A stretch of 64,000 nucleotides of DNA, from assembly GCA_030686995.1 (NCBI GenBank), contig CM060698.1, positions 138,451,606-138,515,605 on the forward strand, given 5' to 3'. The notes under the pieces were generated by a model. It was not told the DNA's origin, did not search any database, and saw only the letters and a list, made by a program, of their open reading frames with translations. Source of the DNA: Artemisia argyi (Eukaryota; Streptophyta; Magnoliopsida; Asterales; Asteraceae). Below are positions 37,874-49,733 of this stretch, one piece after another. The stretch's first letter is position 1. Every line of letters starts with the position of its first letter. A program made the position numbers and the translations under genes.

Positions 37874-40800
37874 TTTTAAGAAGGGAATGATGAATTAGGT
37901 GACACTACTAAAGGAAAGGCTCCTGAAGGTAACTCTGAACCAAAGTTGTTGATATAAATAATGTCTAAAAACGTTATTAATATTTCTCAAAAAACCTATG
38001 TTTTGATAATCACAAAACTCAAATGAAATCAAGTCAAGATTAAGACGTAAACAAGTATTTAGTAACAAGTATTTACCTCTACATCTAATATCACTTAAGG
38101 TATGCATAAACTAAGCATCTTATGCATTACATGATCAAAGGAAACCTTGTCTTAAGACATAACATTTTATAAAATGATATAAACATTTTATATATATTTG
38201 TAAATCATTTTTGGTATTGTTATATTAAACCACAAAGATATGATTTCAAATTTTCAACCAAAAAGGGCAAATTTTATCCAGAAAAACTTTTTCAACGTTC
38301 AGGAGGGCGGCCCCCTTAATGTTACTAGGCGGCCCCCTTAATCATTAAGGGGACCGGCACGCTCCAGAACAGTATTTTCTGGCCCTATAAATATTGGATC
38401 ATTCACATATTTTTCTCACCTTTTTGCACTATAAACTTTCTGATCCAACCTTCATTTCTAGATCCAAAATCCTTTGATCATATAATTCATAAGTCTTTGT
38501 TTCCAAGTGATCCAAAGCTTCATCCACTCAAGTGCAAGAAGAAGAACACTCCTCTACATCCATCTAATTATAGTAGTGTTGTGATTAGCTAGTTTCATAT
38601 TGTAGTAGTGTTAGATATTTGTAAAAGTGTTGTGTGAATTTGTTGATTGTAGAAACTAGGTGTGTTGTAAAGTAGTTTAGTAGTTGTGACTTAGTTGTGC
38701 ATAGAAGAAGGTGTGAAGTTGACAAGGTGTGAAGAAGGTGTGGAGTCTTGAAGAAGTTGTGAAGGTGTGAAGTTTTGAAGAAGTTGTGAGATTGGTTCTA
38801 GCTACGATTAGAACTCGACATTTAACTTAGTGTCGTTAACTCATGTAAGCCAAGGTGTGTAAGGTTTCTCCACCATAAGGAGTTTGTTGACATAGTGAAG
38901 AAAACTCTCGAGTGTGGTACTCGGGGAGTGGAGTAGGGCAAGGAAGGTGTTCTTGTAGCCGAACCACTATAAATTCGCGTGTTGTGGTTTGATCTTTCTA
39001 ACTCTATCTTTTCTTCATTCTATTTCAATACTTTCATTATTAGATTAGAATTGCTTATATTGGTTGTTGCTTGAATTCACTTGAGATCGAATCGAAAGTT
39101 TTTAATAAGCTACAAAATATTTTGGTAATAAATTTAAAAAGGACGTAAAACTATTCAACCCCCCTTCTAGTTTTCCACAAAAGCCAAAAGCTAAGCCTAG
39201 TAGTAAGCCCAAAGCTAAGACTGCAAAAAAAGTTCAAAAGAAAGATCGATTTAGGAGTGCTGTTGTTACAAAAAGTATGAAAGCTGGTAAAGGAACCAGC
39301 CAAAAGGCTGAGGAAGGTGGTGTAGGTTCATCAGCTTTACCTAATTGGACTAGGTCAAAAATTATGGCTGCAAGGAATAGGAAACCAGTTTGTGGTTTTA
39401 GACTTTGGGCATCATGGATGAGTACTGAGAACTCATTCCAGGTCAAGTCATTGAGGCCAGATCATAAGTCTTCTAGAAATTATAGGTTAGGATCTTTGGT
39501 AACTCACAAATGGATTGCACATCAATATGCCTAGGAAATCATCAATGATCCTTCCATAGCTTTTAGTGCGATGAAAAACCAGATTAGGCAGAAGTTCATG
39601 ATAGATGTAACTATTGGTCAATGCAAAAAGGCTAAACATAGGGCCTTATATGAATTTAAGGGAGGTTTGCTTGAGCATTATGGAGGCTGTGGGATTATAG
39701 GCAAGCTTTATTAGGTACAAACCCTGGATCAACATGTAGGCTAGATGTAGAGGAAACAGAATCTGGTAACACTTACTTTAGGAGGTTTTATATTTGCTTT
39801 AAAAGTGTTAAGGATGGTTGGTTAGAGGGTTGCAAAAGAATTATAGGATTGGATGGTTGCTTTTTAAAGCATACTTACAAGAGTGAGTTGTTAACTGCAA
39901 TGGGTAGGGAAGTTAATAATCAGATGTACCCTATTGCTTTGGCAGTGGTTAGAGTGGAATATTATGAGAATTGGAGCTGGTTCTTAGGTCGCCTTCATGA
40001 TGATCTTAATCTACAAAATGGAGCTGGTTTGACAGTCATTTAAGATGCTCATAAGGTAAAGTTAAAACACTAGCAATTCTAATCAATAATGTTTGAATGT
40101 GAACTACTTACTCATATTTTTTATTACCTGTACAGGGTTTACTAGATGCAGTGGTTGATTGGCTACCAAAAGCTGAGCATAGGAAATGCACTAGGCATGT
40201 TTATGCCAATTTCAAGAAAAACTTTGTTGGTTTACACCTCCAAAGACTTTTCTGGCAGGCTGCATCATCTTCCATGGAGCATGTCTTTAATGCCAAGATG
40301 GAGGAAATGAAGAAAGTCAATGTTGAGGCTTATAACTACTTAGTGCAAAGAAACCCAAACTCTTGGTACAGGGCTTTTTGCAGACTAAATGTTAAGTGTG
40401 CAACATTTGAAAATGGGATATCTGAAAGCTATCATAGGGCAATCATTGTGCAAAGATCAAAGCCTTTAATAACTATGCTAGTCGCTAGAAGAAATTAGAA
40501 TCTACATAATGCAGAGGTTAGTTGCCATGAGCAAGTTAGCCATAGATTTGGAAGACATTATTACTCATTCTATCAGAAAACAGCTGGAGCATCTTAAAAA
40601 GGAACAAAGGTACGTCTTGTGGTTACTGTATATTAGTTTAAGGGCATTATAAACCAATACCAATAACCAACAAATGTTTCATTGCAAATCCTAGATTGTG
40701 TATCCTAGTGGATATATGGAGTTGGAGGTCAGGAGAGGTTCTGAAGCTTATGAGGTTCACTTAGAGTTGAAAAAGTGTGTGTGTAGGATGTGGGACATGA

Positions 40801-41130
40801 CTGGAGTGCCATGTGTACATGCTGTTACAGCTTACATGCATCTAAACAAATAACCAAATGAAGGGGTCAGTCACTTTTACTCACAGGAATCATGGTATAA
40901 AGCTTATCAGTACTCAATAAAACCTGTGTTTGGGACTAGTCAGTGGAAACATAGTAATAGTACCCCACCATTACCACCTATAGCAAAGCAGATGCCTAGT
41001 AGACCCAGGAAAAGGAGAATTAGAGCACAAGGTGAAAATAACTCACATTAGAATTAGAAGAAAGATTACATGTTCTAACTGTCATGTTGTTGGTCATAGC
41101 AAAGCAAGTTGTGATAAAGCCTGTTCCTAA
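37120..41130 (+). pseudogene. MuDR-type (MULE) transposase, degenerate and interrupted
   Basis: Transposase of Mutator-like elements, normally cutting and pasting DNA with a DDE core. Segments in order: an acidic N-terminal part (37120-37491); a MuDR N-terminal domain (about 37600-37840, GMRFYHPEQLNLML, NGFQLWYMRND); after the solo LTR a basic linker and zinc region (39180-39540, LWASWMSTENSFQVKSL, WIAHQYA); the catalytic core (39840-40500, GLDGCFLKHTYKSELLTAMG, HRKCTRHVYANFKKN, ENGISESYHRAI); a SWIM-type zinc finger (40770-40840, CVCRMWDMTGVPCVHAVTAY); and a knuckle remnant near 41066-41115 (CSNCHVVGHSKASCDK). Stops and frameshifts occur between and within segments, and a poly(A) run interrupts at 37841-37870. 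It is not functional. Confidence 0.9.
37947..39179 (+). repeat. Solo LTR (Copia, SIRE/Maximus-like) inside the MULE pseudogene, 1233 bp
   Basis: Starts TGTTGATATAAAT and ends CTTCTAGTTTTCCACA. Flanks are AAAGT (37942-37946) and AAAGC (39180-39184), a 5-bp duplication with one change. Without the insert and one flank, the transposase frame reads through (Glu-Pro-Lys then Pro-Lys-Ala-Lys). TATAAATAT at 38386-38394 follows a GGCGGCCCCCTTAAT direct repeat (38307 and 38330). The lineage is inferred from terminal style. Confidence 0.8.
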
Positions 41131-41729
41131 GCCTCCAAAGGAAAATAAAGTTGCTGGTAGGAAAAAACATGCTAACATATGGTAAAGGGTGGTGGTGCAA
41201 AAGAAAATAAAAGTGGGGAAGAAGACAAGGGTAGATTAGTCATTTCAAAGGCCTTTGACTTTGACTAACGTGAAAAAGCTAACGAGTGTTGGTCCAAAAA
41301 CATTTTTCGCAGCTACAGTAACACATTTAGGACATATTTCGCAAAAATCCGAAAGGTAGGGGACATTATTTGCAGATTTTTTCGGTTGAGGACAACTTTT
41401 GCAATTTTGGCAAAGGTTGGAGACATTTTTTGCAGTTTACTCTTTAAAATTAAGTTTTCTTCTGCATACATAACTTATTAAAGAGTTTTAGAAAAATAAA
41501 ATTTTCATAATTTTTTAAAATTAAATGTTATTTCATGTAACTTATAAAAATACTCTGAATTTGTAATATTTCGATCTATCTCCATCTTCAACTATATCTT
41601 TGGTTCAAGCAATACTTACTTTCACCATATATACTCTACGATTGGCTAATTTTTGTCTTACTATTTTTCTTTCTAAAATTAGTAGACCTTTATTATGTCC
41701 AAATAAAATAGTTTGGTGTTGTGTTAAAC
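41131..41729. other. Right flank of the MuDR-like element and AT-rich spacer
   Basis: No gene. 41290-41445 repeats a RGGACAT/TTTGCA-type module four times, as is common in the subterminal part of Mutator-like elements (for example GGGGACATTATTTGCAG and GGAGACATTTTTTGCAG). GCAGTTTACTC near 41432-41442 is a plausible right terminus. Confidence 0.45.
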
Positions 41730-42045
41730 GAGGACTGAGCATGGAAGGTTCAAAACTAAATCGAACCGACAAAACCAATCGGACCGACAAAAAACCGAGC
41801 TGGCTTGACAGCTCTTCGGTTCAGTTTCGGTTTAGATTTTTCACGATTTTTGGTTTCGGGCTGGTTCGGTTCAGTTCACGTCGACCCAAAACCGACAAAA
41901 CACACATAAACCGAATCGAACCGACGGACCCGACACAAAACCGAACCAAAACGACCATATTCAGTTCGGTTTCAATTTTCACGATTTTTGGCTTTTGGTT
42001 TTATCTATTCGGGTTGGGTCGGTTTTACACCGATGCTCAGCCCTA
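41730..42045. mobile_element. Small hAT (TAGGGCTGAGCA family), 316 bp
   Basis: The right end in reverse complement is TAGGGCTGAGCATCGG; the left end is a mutated GAGGACTGAGCATGG. Between them are many CCGAC/GTCGG and AACCGA repeats. Flanks TGTTAAAC and GTTTAATT are only partly alike, so the duplication has decayed. It shares its termini with the 4.36-kb element at 15629. Confidence 0.78.
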
Positions 42046-43961
42046 GTTTAATTCAGTTAGACTTTATATTGTGACAAGTGATATTGTTTTTTACGTGACA
42101 CGTCAACAAAAATATATATTTGCAAATTATGATATTATCCTATAATATATTAGCCGTATCTGACAACGACGCTGTAGTTTGGTTCAAAGCAATCAAACAT
42201 TTCTCGTATATATAAGAAATTCGTAAGCATACCACTATATTTGGTCTATATTTGATTTGATGGTTTGTCGCTGTTGTTTGGCTGGCGAGACTAGGGTTCG
42301 AAACGTGGAATGCTCTTTATTAAAACTCTTGAAAGGAAAGTATTATGCGTAATCCTAACCACGTTTTTATTGGCTCAATCTACAAATTAATAAAAAAAAA
42401 AATATGTCGTCTTATAGTCAATAAGGCTTCAATATTTACATATTTCTTTGAAACATACTCAAACAACACTAAGAAATGTATCTTTATAAACCCTGACATA
42501 TTACGTTTACATCCTTTTATATCATGATTTAAATCATATGTAATATTATATTTGTTTTGTCAAGCAAACTAATAGATAAAAGATAACACAACAATAACAA
42601 CATGTAGCAACATAAACCGAAATAATTGATGATTTTAACATAAACCGAAACAATTAATTATCATAATTTTATTCGGCTTTGAGTTTTCTTATAAGTAGGA
42701 ACACACATCTGTATGAAAAGCACACAAAAAAACAAAACATTTAGAAGCGAAAAGGGTTCTTGATTTGTGGCTAAACTAAGAACATCACACTTAATCTTAT
42801 ATCTGGTTATATTGATTATCTTAACCTCGAAAACAACCAACAATACATTAATCATGCAAATGGATTTTGGGATATCCCAAATTCATAAGCATTTTATAAT
42901 CTAATAGCAAATTAATCGATAAAACAACCAATATTGAAATTTAGACAGATTACACAAGCCTGTAGCAAGGCACAGGTTTATTTACCGTCGTTGAAACATT
43001 TTGAAAATTTGACGAATCATAAAGAAAATGCAGATTTTTCAAATCTTGTGTGATTGAGATGTACTTTTTATGAAATAAAATCTGATTAAAACAATAAGTG
43101 AGCCAGAATCATAATGCAAAACTACTGAATCATAATGCATATAGTACAAATGTTCGATATGTATATACTTCTGGTGGTGTTAATGACGAGGTTGATAGAT
43201 ATGGAATTATTTTATTTGAGTCTCAAATGTAGGTTTATTGAATAAGTAATTAAATTACAATAGCTGGACTAAAGAAAGTGTATGATGACGTGTAGAGGAT
43301 TAGACAATTATCGTTTGGAACGTTCTTTAAAGAAAGAAAACTTAAACTATAACAATGTTAATATTCTGAATAATATGCATGTTGGCTGATCCAGAAATCT
43401 TTAAAAAGGTATGCATATTCATTATTCATATCATCTACCTCAAGTATATTAGCCTCTGGTGTTTGAGGACTTACTTTGTATTAACTCTGGTTGGTTCTTT
43501 TGAAAAACACAAAGATATCATTGTATAATTATGGTTTTCAGCTTGAATCTTTGTCTTTTTATCATGCCTTCATCAATTCTAATTGATCTTCAATGTAACT
43601 TTTAAAGTTCTTTGGTTTCAATGATTAAGTAGACGTAGCAGGTTCTTGAGTACATGTGAAGGAATTTCTTTCAGCTTGCTTGCTTTGGACATAAGTCTTT
43701 CAAGTTCAAATTTAATCATATTCTTTGTTATAGAATTTGCTCTTTTGTTGACCAATAATATAGTAACACTTCTCCATTTTGAATAACCAAGAGTATAAGC
43801 TCTTTGTAATCAATCTTCGTTGATGTTTTGTTGTCAAGATACAACAAAATCTTTACACTTTCTTCCGCATGTAGAATTTACAGCTTGGCAATGTAAGTAT
43901 TAGGAAATCTTTTCTTCTGTTCAACAGTTAAATGACTTTAATCCCATTTTGTATGCTTCCT
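42046..43961. other. AT-rich intergenic DNA with a dispersed repeat
   Basis: No gene. The block 42868-42960 (AATCGATAAAACAACCAATA, TTGAAATTTAGAC) is also present at 51459-51570. A weaker shared motif ATCATAATGCAA occurs at 43108-43140 and 51370-51385. Confidence 0.6.
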
Positions 43962-44076
43962 CTAACTCTTTCTCCTTTTTTTACCTTGATCTTTCTCCTC
44001 CTCGACAATAGAACTTGTCTCTGCTTGAGTCAGAGGTCTCGAAGAGAGTGGCTTTGCTGATGCAGACCATGGTGTT

Positions 44077-44310
44077 TTGAAATCATCTTCTTCACTCACC
44101 ATTTTGATTTTGAAATCATTAAAATCATCTTTGACCTCTGGTACACCATCTTCTTCACTCACAATTTTGATTCTGAAATCATTGAAATCATCTTCCACCT
44201 CTAGCACACCATCTTCTTCACTCAGCACTTTGATTTTGAAATCATCTTCCACCTCTAGCACACGATCTTCTTCACTCAGCATTTTGATTTTGCCAGAGGA
44301 CTCTACTGTA
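44077..44310 (-). repeat. Four acidic tandem repeats in the disrupted gene
   Basis: About 54-63 bp each, encoding KIKMLSEEDRVLEVEDDF, KIKVLSEEDGVLEVEDDF, RIKIVSEEDGVPEVKDDF and KIKMVSEEDDF, the middle units joined by NDF. Lengths are multiples of three, so the repeats expanded within a coding frame. Confidence 0.85.
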
Positions 44311-44651
44311 TTTCGCTTTGATGTAACAGTTTTTTGATGGGGAGAAACATCCAAATGTGCACTTGCGTCTTGCACATCCATTGGTATAATAGAATTTGCA
44401 ATTGAGTCTACACTACCATAATTAACATCTCCACTTTCACTAGTAGACCAATGGCAAAGTTCCTCCCTACATGTATCTGAAGCAAACTGTTCTTGTTGCT
44501 CCGGTGCTCCTGTTTCTTTATTGTTTTGCACATCCGTTGGTTTATCGGAATGTGCACTTGAATCTAGACTAACGTATGGTGTCACGACATCTCCACTTTC
44601 CATAGTTGAAAGACCAAATATTTTATCACGTCTTTTCATTAGTGATAGCAA

Positions 44652-45222
44652 CAGGGGCGGAGCCAGAAAAAATATCAAGGGGGGGCAAAAAAAAAATTTT
44701 TTTTTTTACGCTAAATAAAAGATAGGGAAAAAAAAGTGCTATTGGCAAACTAAAAGGTATGTAATTCAAATATCTAGCTTGTTAAATTAAATATAGTTAT
44801 AGGAAATTTAGTAATACGAGTACATAAAGTAGGAATGCACAAAAATGACATTATTTGTGGACTTTTATATATTTATATAAAATAAGCTAAAAGTGAGAGG
44901 GGAGATTAGACATATCTGCAACTCACGTGATTCCAAAACAAAGCAAAAGGTTATTTTTCGATTTACACGCTACTATATTTTATTATTTTACAGTTTATCA
45001 TCTTCTTCAACATGTCTTTCTTCCCCATTCCAACAAATAGATATGTTCACCTTTCTACAAACCATTTAAAAATCGATTTTTCCTTTCAATTTAAACAAGT
45101 CAGACACTTTCCAAGGGGGAGCAAATTACAAAAATATCTCGAAAATTCCAACAATATACAATGTGAATTTTTCCGGTGAGGGGGCACGTGCCCACCATGC
45201 CCCTCCCGTGGCTCCGCCCCTG
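44652..45222. mobile_element. hAT element (CAGGGGCGGAGCCA ends), 571 bp
   Basis: Starts CAGGGGCGGAGCCA and ends TGGCTCCGCCCCTG, with a perfect 8-bp duplication GATAGCAA (44644-44651 and 45223-45230). It is non-coding and lies within the last exon of the disrupted gene. Confidence 0.96.
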
Positions 45223-47286
45223 GATAGCAACACTTCATTCTGAGGGAATCTACATAAACCCCTAGTCAAGCAATTGTCGAGTTCCACCCTTCCAAGCTCC
45301 GTCCTTCTCAATATTTCTTCGCATTTAGTTTCAATATCCTGTATACAACGTAAGCAAAAGTCCAAGATTTTTCATTAAAAGGTTATATATGGCAAATCAG
45401 TATCATAGAATGGTTCTGGAATGACTAGTATACACCAGGTTATTTCAAGATTAATACTCCTACGTTAAATCAGAATGAGCAAACTCAACTTTACCACATG
45501 TGATTCAGTAATTAACAAAAAGAATTCATATTTAATAATCTATCATTCTTCGTTGAACACTTCCCGAATATAAAAACGTTATCCCAATTAATCAAGATGC
45601 AACTGAAAGAAGAAAGTAGTTATCACCGGTTGCATGCATATGTTTCAATTCATGTGTTACTTGGCCAAAAACCATCAAATGCAAATAACACATATGATGG
45701 AGTGATCTTGTAAAGTTAAGCCAATGAAACATCATTCAATATTTTCTACATAGGGTCCACGCCTACACTATTGATATGAATCCTCAATCCTCTACCATTC
45801 TTCTATATGTTTAGTTGTTTACACAAATAAGCCAATATGAAAATTATAACTCAAGCACCATGCAAGTTATGGTTGATTACAACTTAGTAGTCACAACTCA
45901 CAAGTAATAATGTTTTTACCACACCAAATATGCTTAAAAGCAACCGACTAAAGAGTATACCCTTGGTAAAATGTGCATTACCCGTATCACCATATCTTCA
46001 TCTTGCTGTGGACACTCTCTTTGATCCTTGGATTGATTTTGGCTGTATCTAGGACCCGCGTACATATCTTCTGTACCAGTGGAAACATTATATCCACCAT
46101 TACCTTCCCTTGTAATTTCTTCATGAACCTCTGAAACAGCGCATGTTCGTAAGTATCTTAAAATAGTGTAGATTATCGAATCCAAATATTATGACGTGCT
46201 ACCTTCTTTAGCTTTCTGCATGCCTTCTTTGCGGTGTTTATTCTTCTTCAACTTCTTTAATAATGTGTCCCTGAGCACTTCATCATCTGGAGTGTCATCA
46301 AAATACTGGACATCATCTGCAATTTTCAATTTACCAAAACCTTTTCACATTTCTTGTTTTTCTCTATTTTTTAGCAAAACCGTCGTCCAACGATTCATCA
46401 ACGGAGATCTCCTCTCAATGTTCTCGCCTACAAGTATTGTGGAACTCACATACAGTACCTATACAACAAAACATTAAAGCTTTAGACAGCTATTCAACAA
46501 ACAACATGGAGGCGCACGGATATAACTTTATACGTACCACTAAAAATGTCAACGGACCGTTGAATTGGCATTGGTTATTATCTGTCTTCCATTCCAATTT
46601 ACTCTCTTTTAAGCGTTCAAGAGCGTATGTGCACCAATCCAGTTGTTTTATATCACATGTTGAATCAATGTCGGGTAGAAACGTCTGGTTCACGGTTCCT
46701 AAATCGGTCCCTCCAAGCAGAATGGTAACCATACATACCAGAAAGTTCAGTTGGAACTTTCTACCACCATCTTTAGCATTCATCATTTCACGAATAACTT
46801 GGCTTAGATGCAGCCGTCCAGGTTTCATGTGATCGAAAAAGCCATGAAGCTCTTGGATGACTGTGCTTTCAGTACTTGCTCTCTTTAAAGCTTTGATTGG
46901 AGTATCACCCATAGGGAAACCATAGATATCACGAACTGTCTCCCTTGTTATCGGAATGGAGTTGCTACCGATCTTAAGGATGTTGGTTTCTGCATCATAA
47001 TTTTTCACTAACCAGTATCCAAGCGTAGGTGGCAGTTTCAATATTCGTAAGGAAAGAACACTCTCAAATCCCATAGATATGACGCTTTGTTTTTGCTCAT
47101 TCGTAAAATTTTCCATAGGAAGCACCAAACGTTCGGGAGGGTTCCTAAGATATAAAGATGGGAGATCCTCATCCTGCAGTATTTCCTTCGATGGTTTCTT
47201 CTTGCCAAGTCGTTTCTTTTTACTTGGGGCTACAGAATTGTCTAAGTCCGGAGTTGAGTTTACATGACGTTTGCTTTTGGCTTTTC

Positions 47287-47652
47287 CTACAGATGTTTCA
47301 AGCAGCAAAATGAGAAATTAGTGGCTACCCAAACATGAATGTGCCGATAACTCAACCAAAATCGGTTGCAATGAATCGGCACATATGCATGGAAAGAAAC
47401 ATAGTGCAAACAATGAATCACAATCACAAATTGATGCTATCATTGATTAACCCACAATTGTTTAATCACAAATCGCAACCATGAATGACCAGTTTATGCA
47501 ACACATATGCATGGAAAGAAACATAGTGCAAACAATGAATCACTAACAAACCGTTGCGATTCTGGTTTTTGCCTGAATTCGACACGATGTTTTGCATTTT
47601 GAGTGTTCCATCTAACAAAAAAATGAACCAACATTAGATCTTTTGCTAATAT
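47287..47652. other. 5' flank of the disrupted gene
   Basis: A first exon probably lies here. An ATG at 47611 (minus) opens about 20 codons to a possible donor near 47551, but its phase does not match the next exon, so I leave it unassigned. A 38-bp stretch ACATATGCATGGAAAGAAACATAG is repeated at 47379 and 47501. Confidence 0.4.
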
Positions 47653-47886
47653 GGTGGGTGTTTGTTTAAGCTTATAAGCGGCTTATGAGCTTATTTGTAT
47701 TTCGGCTTATATTTCATAAGCCTTAATTTTCAAGCTTATTTTGAGACTTGTGGGCTTATATAAGTTTATTATGATATGATAAACTTATATAAGTCTCAAA
47801 ATAAGCCAGAAAATTAGGGTTTATGAAAGATAAGCCAAAATCAAATAAGCTAATAAGCCCACATATAAGCTTAAACAAACACCCCC
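47653..47886. mobile_element. Foldback MITE (Harbinger-like), 234 bp
   Basis: The whole element is one near-palindrome: GGTGGGTGTTTGTTTAAGC at left against GCTTAAACAAACACCCCC at right, continuing through AAGCTTATTTTGAGACTT to a small loop around TTATGATATGATAA. Flanks are TAT (47650-47652 and 47887-47889). No coding capacity. Confidence 0.82.
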
Positions 47887-48017
47887 TATAAGCTGGAACT
47901 TAGGCAAAGACCCCTAAAAAATAGTCAACTAAAATCAGCTGAACTACTGATATAGTTATCCACAACAAACAAACAAAACACTATTGTTCCAAACACAACG
48001 CATTAGCGATTATAGGA

Positions 48018-48048
<31 letters not shown>

Positions 48049-48461
48049 CATGATACACTGATAGTCATTTTATTAGTAATTTCCGTGAGAGAGTGGCCTA
48101 AATTTTTTAAACGGGGTATAGAGTATGGGTTTATTTATTTTGGGTTTACAAAGTGTTTGATTTAAAAACGAGGGTTTTGCTAATAATAATAATCAATCTA
48201 TTCTTTTGTGATATTTCATTTGCTTAACAATGTGTGTTGTTAGCAACGAGGGTGACAATTTGGGTTGTGTTTATACGGCGGTTTCGGGTTAAAGGTTTGG
48301 TGGGTTGAAATATATCAACTTTGACATGTTTAGTTACTCATTTCAAAGAATTTCAACTCCAACAATGAACATATTTATTAAACGGGTTAGTGACCCGTTT
48401 ATAATCAGAATATGAATGTAATGTAACGGGAGATATTGAATATAATAAGGTCTGCTTTATA
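47887..48461. other. Intergenic spacer
   Basis: No gene; a poly(T) run at 48020-48048 and AT-rich sequence. Confidence 0.5.
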
Positions 48462-48662
48462 AGGGTTATTTTAACTTATGCCCTAACGGCATAAGTTAAG
48501 CGCACACACAAAAATAAATAAAATACTCAAAGACCCACAAAAAAGTATTGAAAAGACCTACAAAATTCATGAGTTCCTGCGTATTTTTTTTTATTTCGTG
48601 AGTCCATGTGTTCTTTTTGTGTGCTTAACTTGTGCCCTCATAACACAAGTTAGAAAAACCCT
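48462..48662. mobile_element. Probable MITE with internal hairpins, 201 bp
   Basis: The ends AGGGTTATTTTAACTTATG and, in reverse complement, AGGGTTTTTCTAACTTGTG are inverted repeats. Each end also holds its own small hairpin (AACTTATGCCC...GGCATAAGTT). A target duplication was not found, so class is open. Confidence 0.65.
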
Positions 48663-48939
48663 ATTTAGAAAACGTTTAAGCAACATAATAAATATTTTGA
48701 CACAAGTATATATTATTATAAAATATTTTAAAAATCAATGATACATCATAAGATAGACACACAAAATAATTAGGTCTTATTATAATGAAACTAAACGTAT
48801 AACTTCTAATATTTAATCTTTTACTTTTATACAGATTGACGGTATTGTAATTGGGTTGAGAATATCAACTCAAACCTAACCTAATTATTAAACAGGTTAG
48901 TCGTGTCAATCTATTTTCAACTTGAACTTATTATATATA

Positions 48940-49278
48940 TATACTAAACCCCAAGAGGTTACTGTAGCAAGTACTGTGCTTGCTACAGTACTTGCTACAG
49001 TAACTTTTTTTTTTTTTTTTTTTTTTTTAACGGTCGTTAGTTATTTAACGGCTGTTAACTAATGACTGTTATCTTTAACATTTTTTCAAAAAATGCTTTT
49101 AACGCAATTATCATAACCCAAAGCCGTTAAATATTTGCAACCACAAACAAAACTTAACCGACACCCAATAACTACTTAAAAAAATATATAAACTATTTCT
49201 CTCTTTTTTTTACAACCAACGCATAACACCAAACTACTATTTAAAAAACCCGCCGCAACGCGCGGGTTACTAAACTCG
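48940..49278 (+). mobile_element. Nonautonomous Helitron, about 340 bp
   Basis: The 3' end has the hairpin CCCGCCGCAACGCGCGGG, then TTACTAAACTCG and T; CTCG looks like a mutated CTAG. The 5' end TATATACTAAACC resembles the family start but has lost a clear TC. A CTGTAGC...GCTACAG palindrome (48962-49004) matches the one in the Helitron of the peroxidase intron. Confidence 0.72.
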
Positions 49279-49368
49279 TTTATACTCAAACCTAACATGT
49301 TTATTTCGTGTCGGTCGCGGGTTGGGTTTTGTGTCGTGTCAAGAATTGCCAACCCTATTAGCAACTAA

Positions 49369-49545
49369 GGGCCCGTTTGGCCCACATTCTCAGACGAAAG
49401 AGAAAGATATCAGAAACCCACCATGTACCCTTGGATTGATTTTTCATTCCATAATTTAAAATCTCATTTCCAAAATTAAAACCAAACAACAATTCATAAG
49501 ATTCAATCCATTCCTCCATTGCGACACCCTCATACCAACGCACCC
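49369..49545. mobile_element. Tourist (Harbinger) MITE, 177 bp
   Basis: GGGCCCGTTTGG at left, inverted GGGTGCGTTGG at right, with TAA duplications (49366-49368 and 49546-49548). Non-coding. Confidence 0.85.
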
Positions 49546-49591
49546 TAAATACATGATTTATAAACACTAACTAAGGTTTGGCACAGTGAAC

Positions 49592-49733
49592 AGCAAAAAA
49601 TGGGTCTAGTGAGGAGGGTGACCGATTTCAATATCGGTCGAGCCTTATGTGACACATGGGTCAAATATCGGTCGAGGAACCCAAAAAATAATAATAATAA
49701 TAAAATGTGTCTAAATATCGACCCATTTTTGCT
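49592..49733. repeat. Small inverted-repeat element
   Basis: AGCAAAAAATGGGTC (49592-49606) is matched in inverse by GACCCATTTTTGCT (49720-49733). Two direct copies of AATATCGGTCGA lie between. No target duplication is seen, so it may be a MITE or a chance-preserved repeat. Confidence 0.5.

Larger units (their letters stand above)
43962..47286 (-). pseudogene. Uncharacterised plant gene, broken by a stop codon and an hAT insertion
   Basis: Minus strand. Exons with consistent phase: 47286-46538, 46458-46203, 46130-45982, and a last exon 45338-43962 split by a 571-bp hAT. The first exon is not resolved. Exon 1 shown here encodes a basic, Lys-rich lead, then about 200 residues with MGFESVLSLRILKLPPTLGY, LVKNYDAETNILKIG, VRDIYGFPMG and LDWCTYALERLK. 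I recognise the layout from uncharacterised plant proteins often annotated near Ulp1-protease or plant-mobile-domain families, but do not assign a function. The next exon has an in-frame TGA (46345-46347) just before KGFGKLK, though similarity of style continues after it. The last exon holds acidic repeats such as KIKMLSEEDRVLEVEDDF. Removing the hAT and one duplication makes it continuous (266 codons with stop). Confidence 0.7.

Noticed and set aside
42285..42310. B-box-like AGGGTTCGAAAC as a second SINE or tRNA
   Set aside because: No convincing A box upstream and no flanking duplication.
46345..46347. TGA as a recoded (selenocysteine) codon
   Set aside because: Land plants lack selenocysteine insertion and the gene carries another disruption.
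47308..47308. Start of the disrupted gene at 47308
   Set aside because: The codon there is TTG, and a splice acceptor (TGTAG) lies just downstream, so this is intron sequence before an internal exon.
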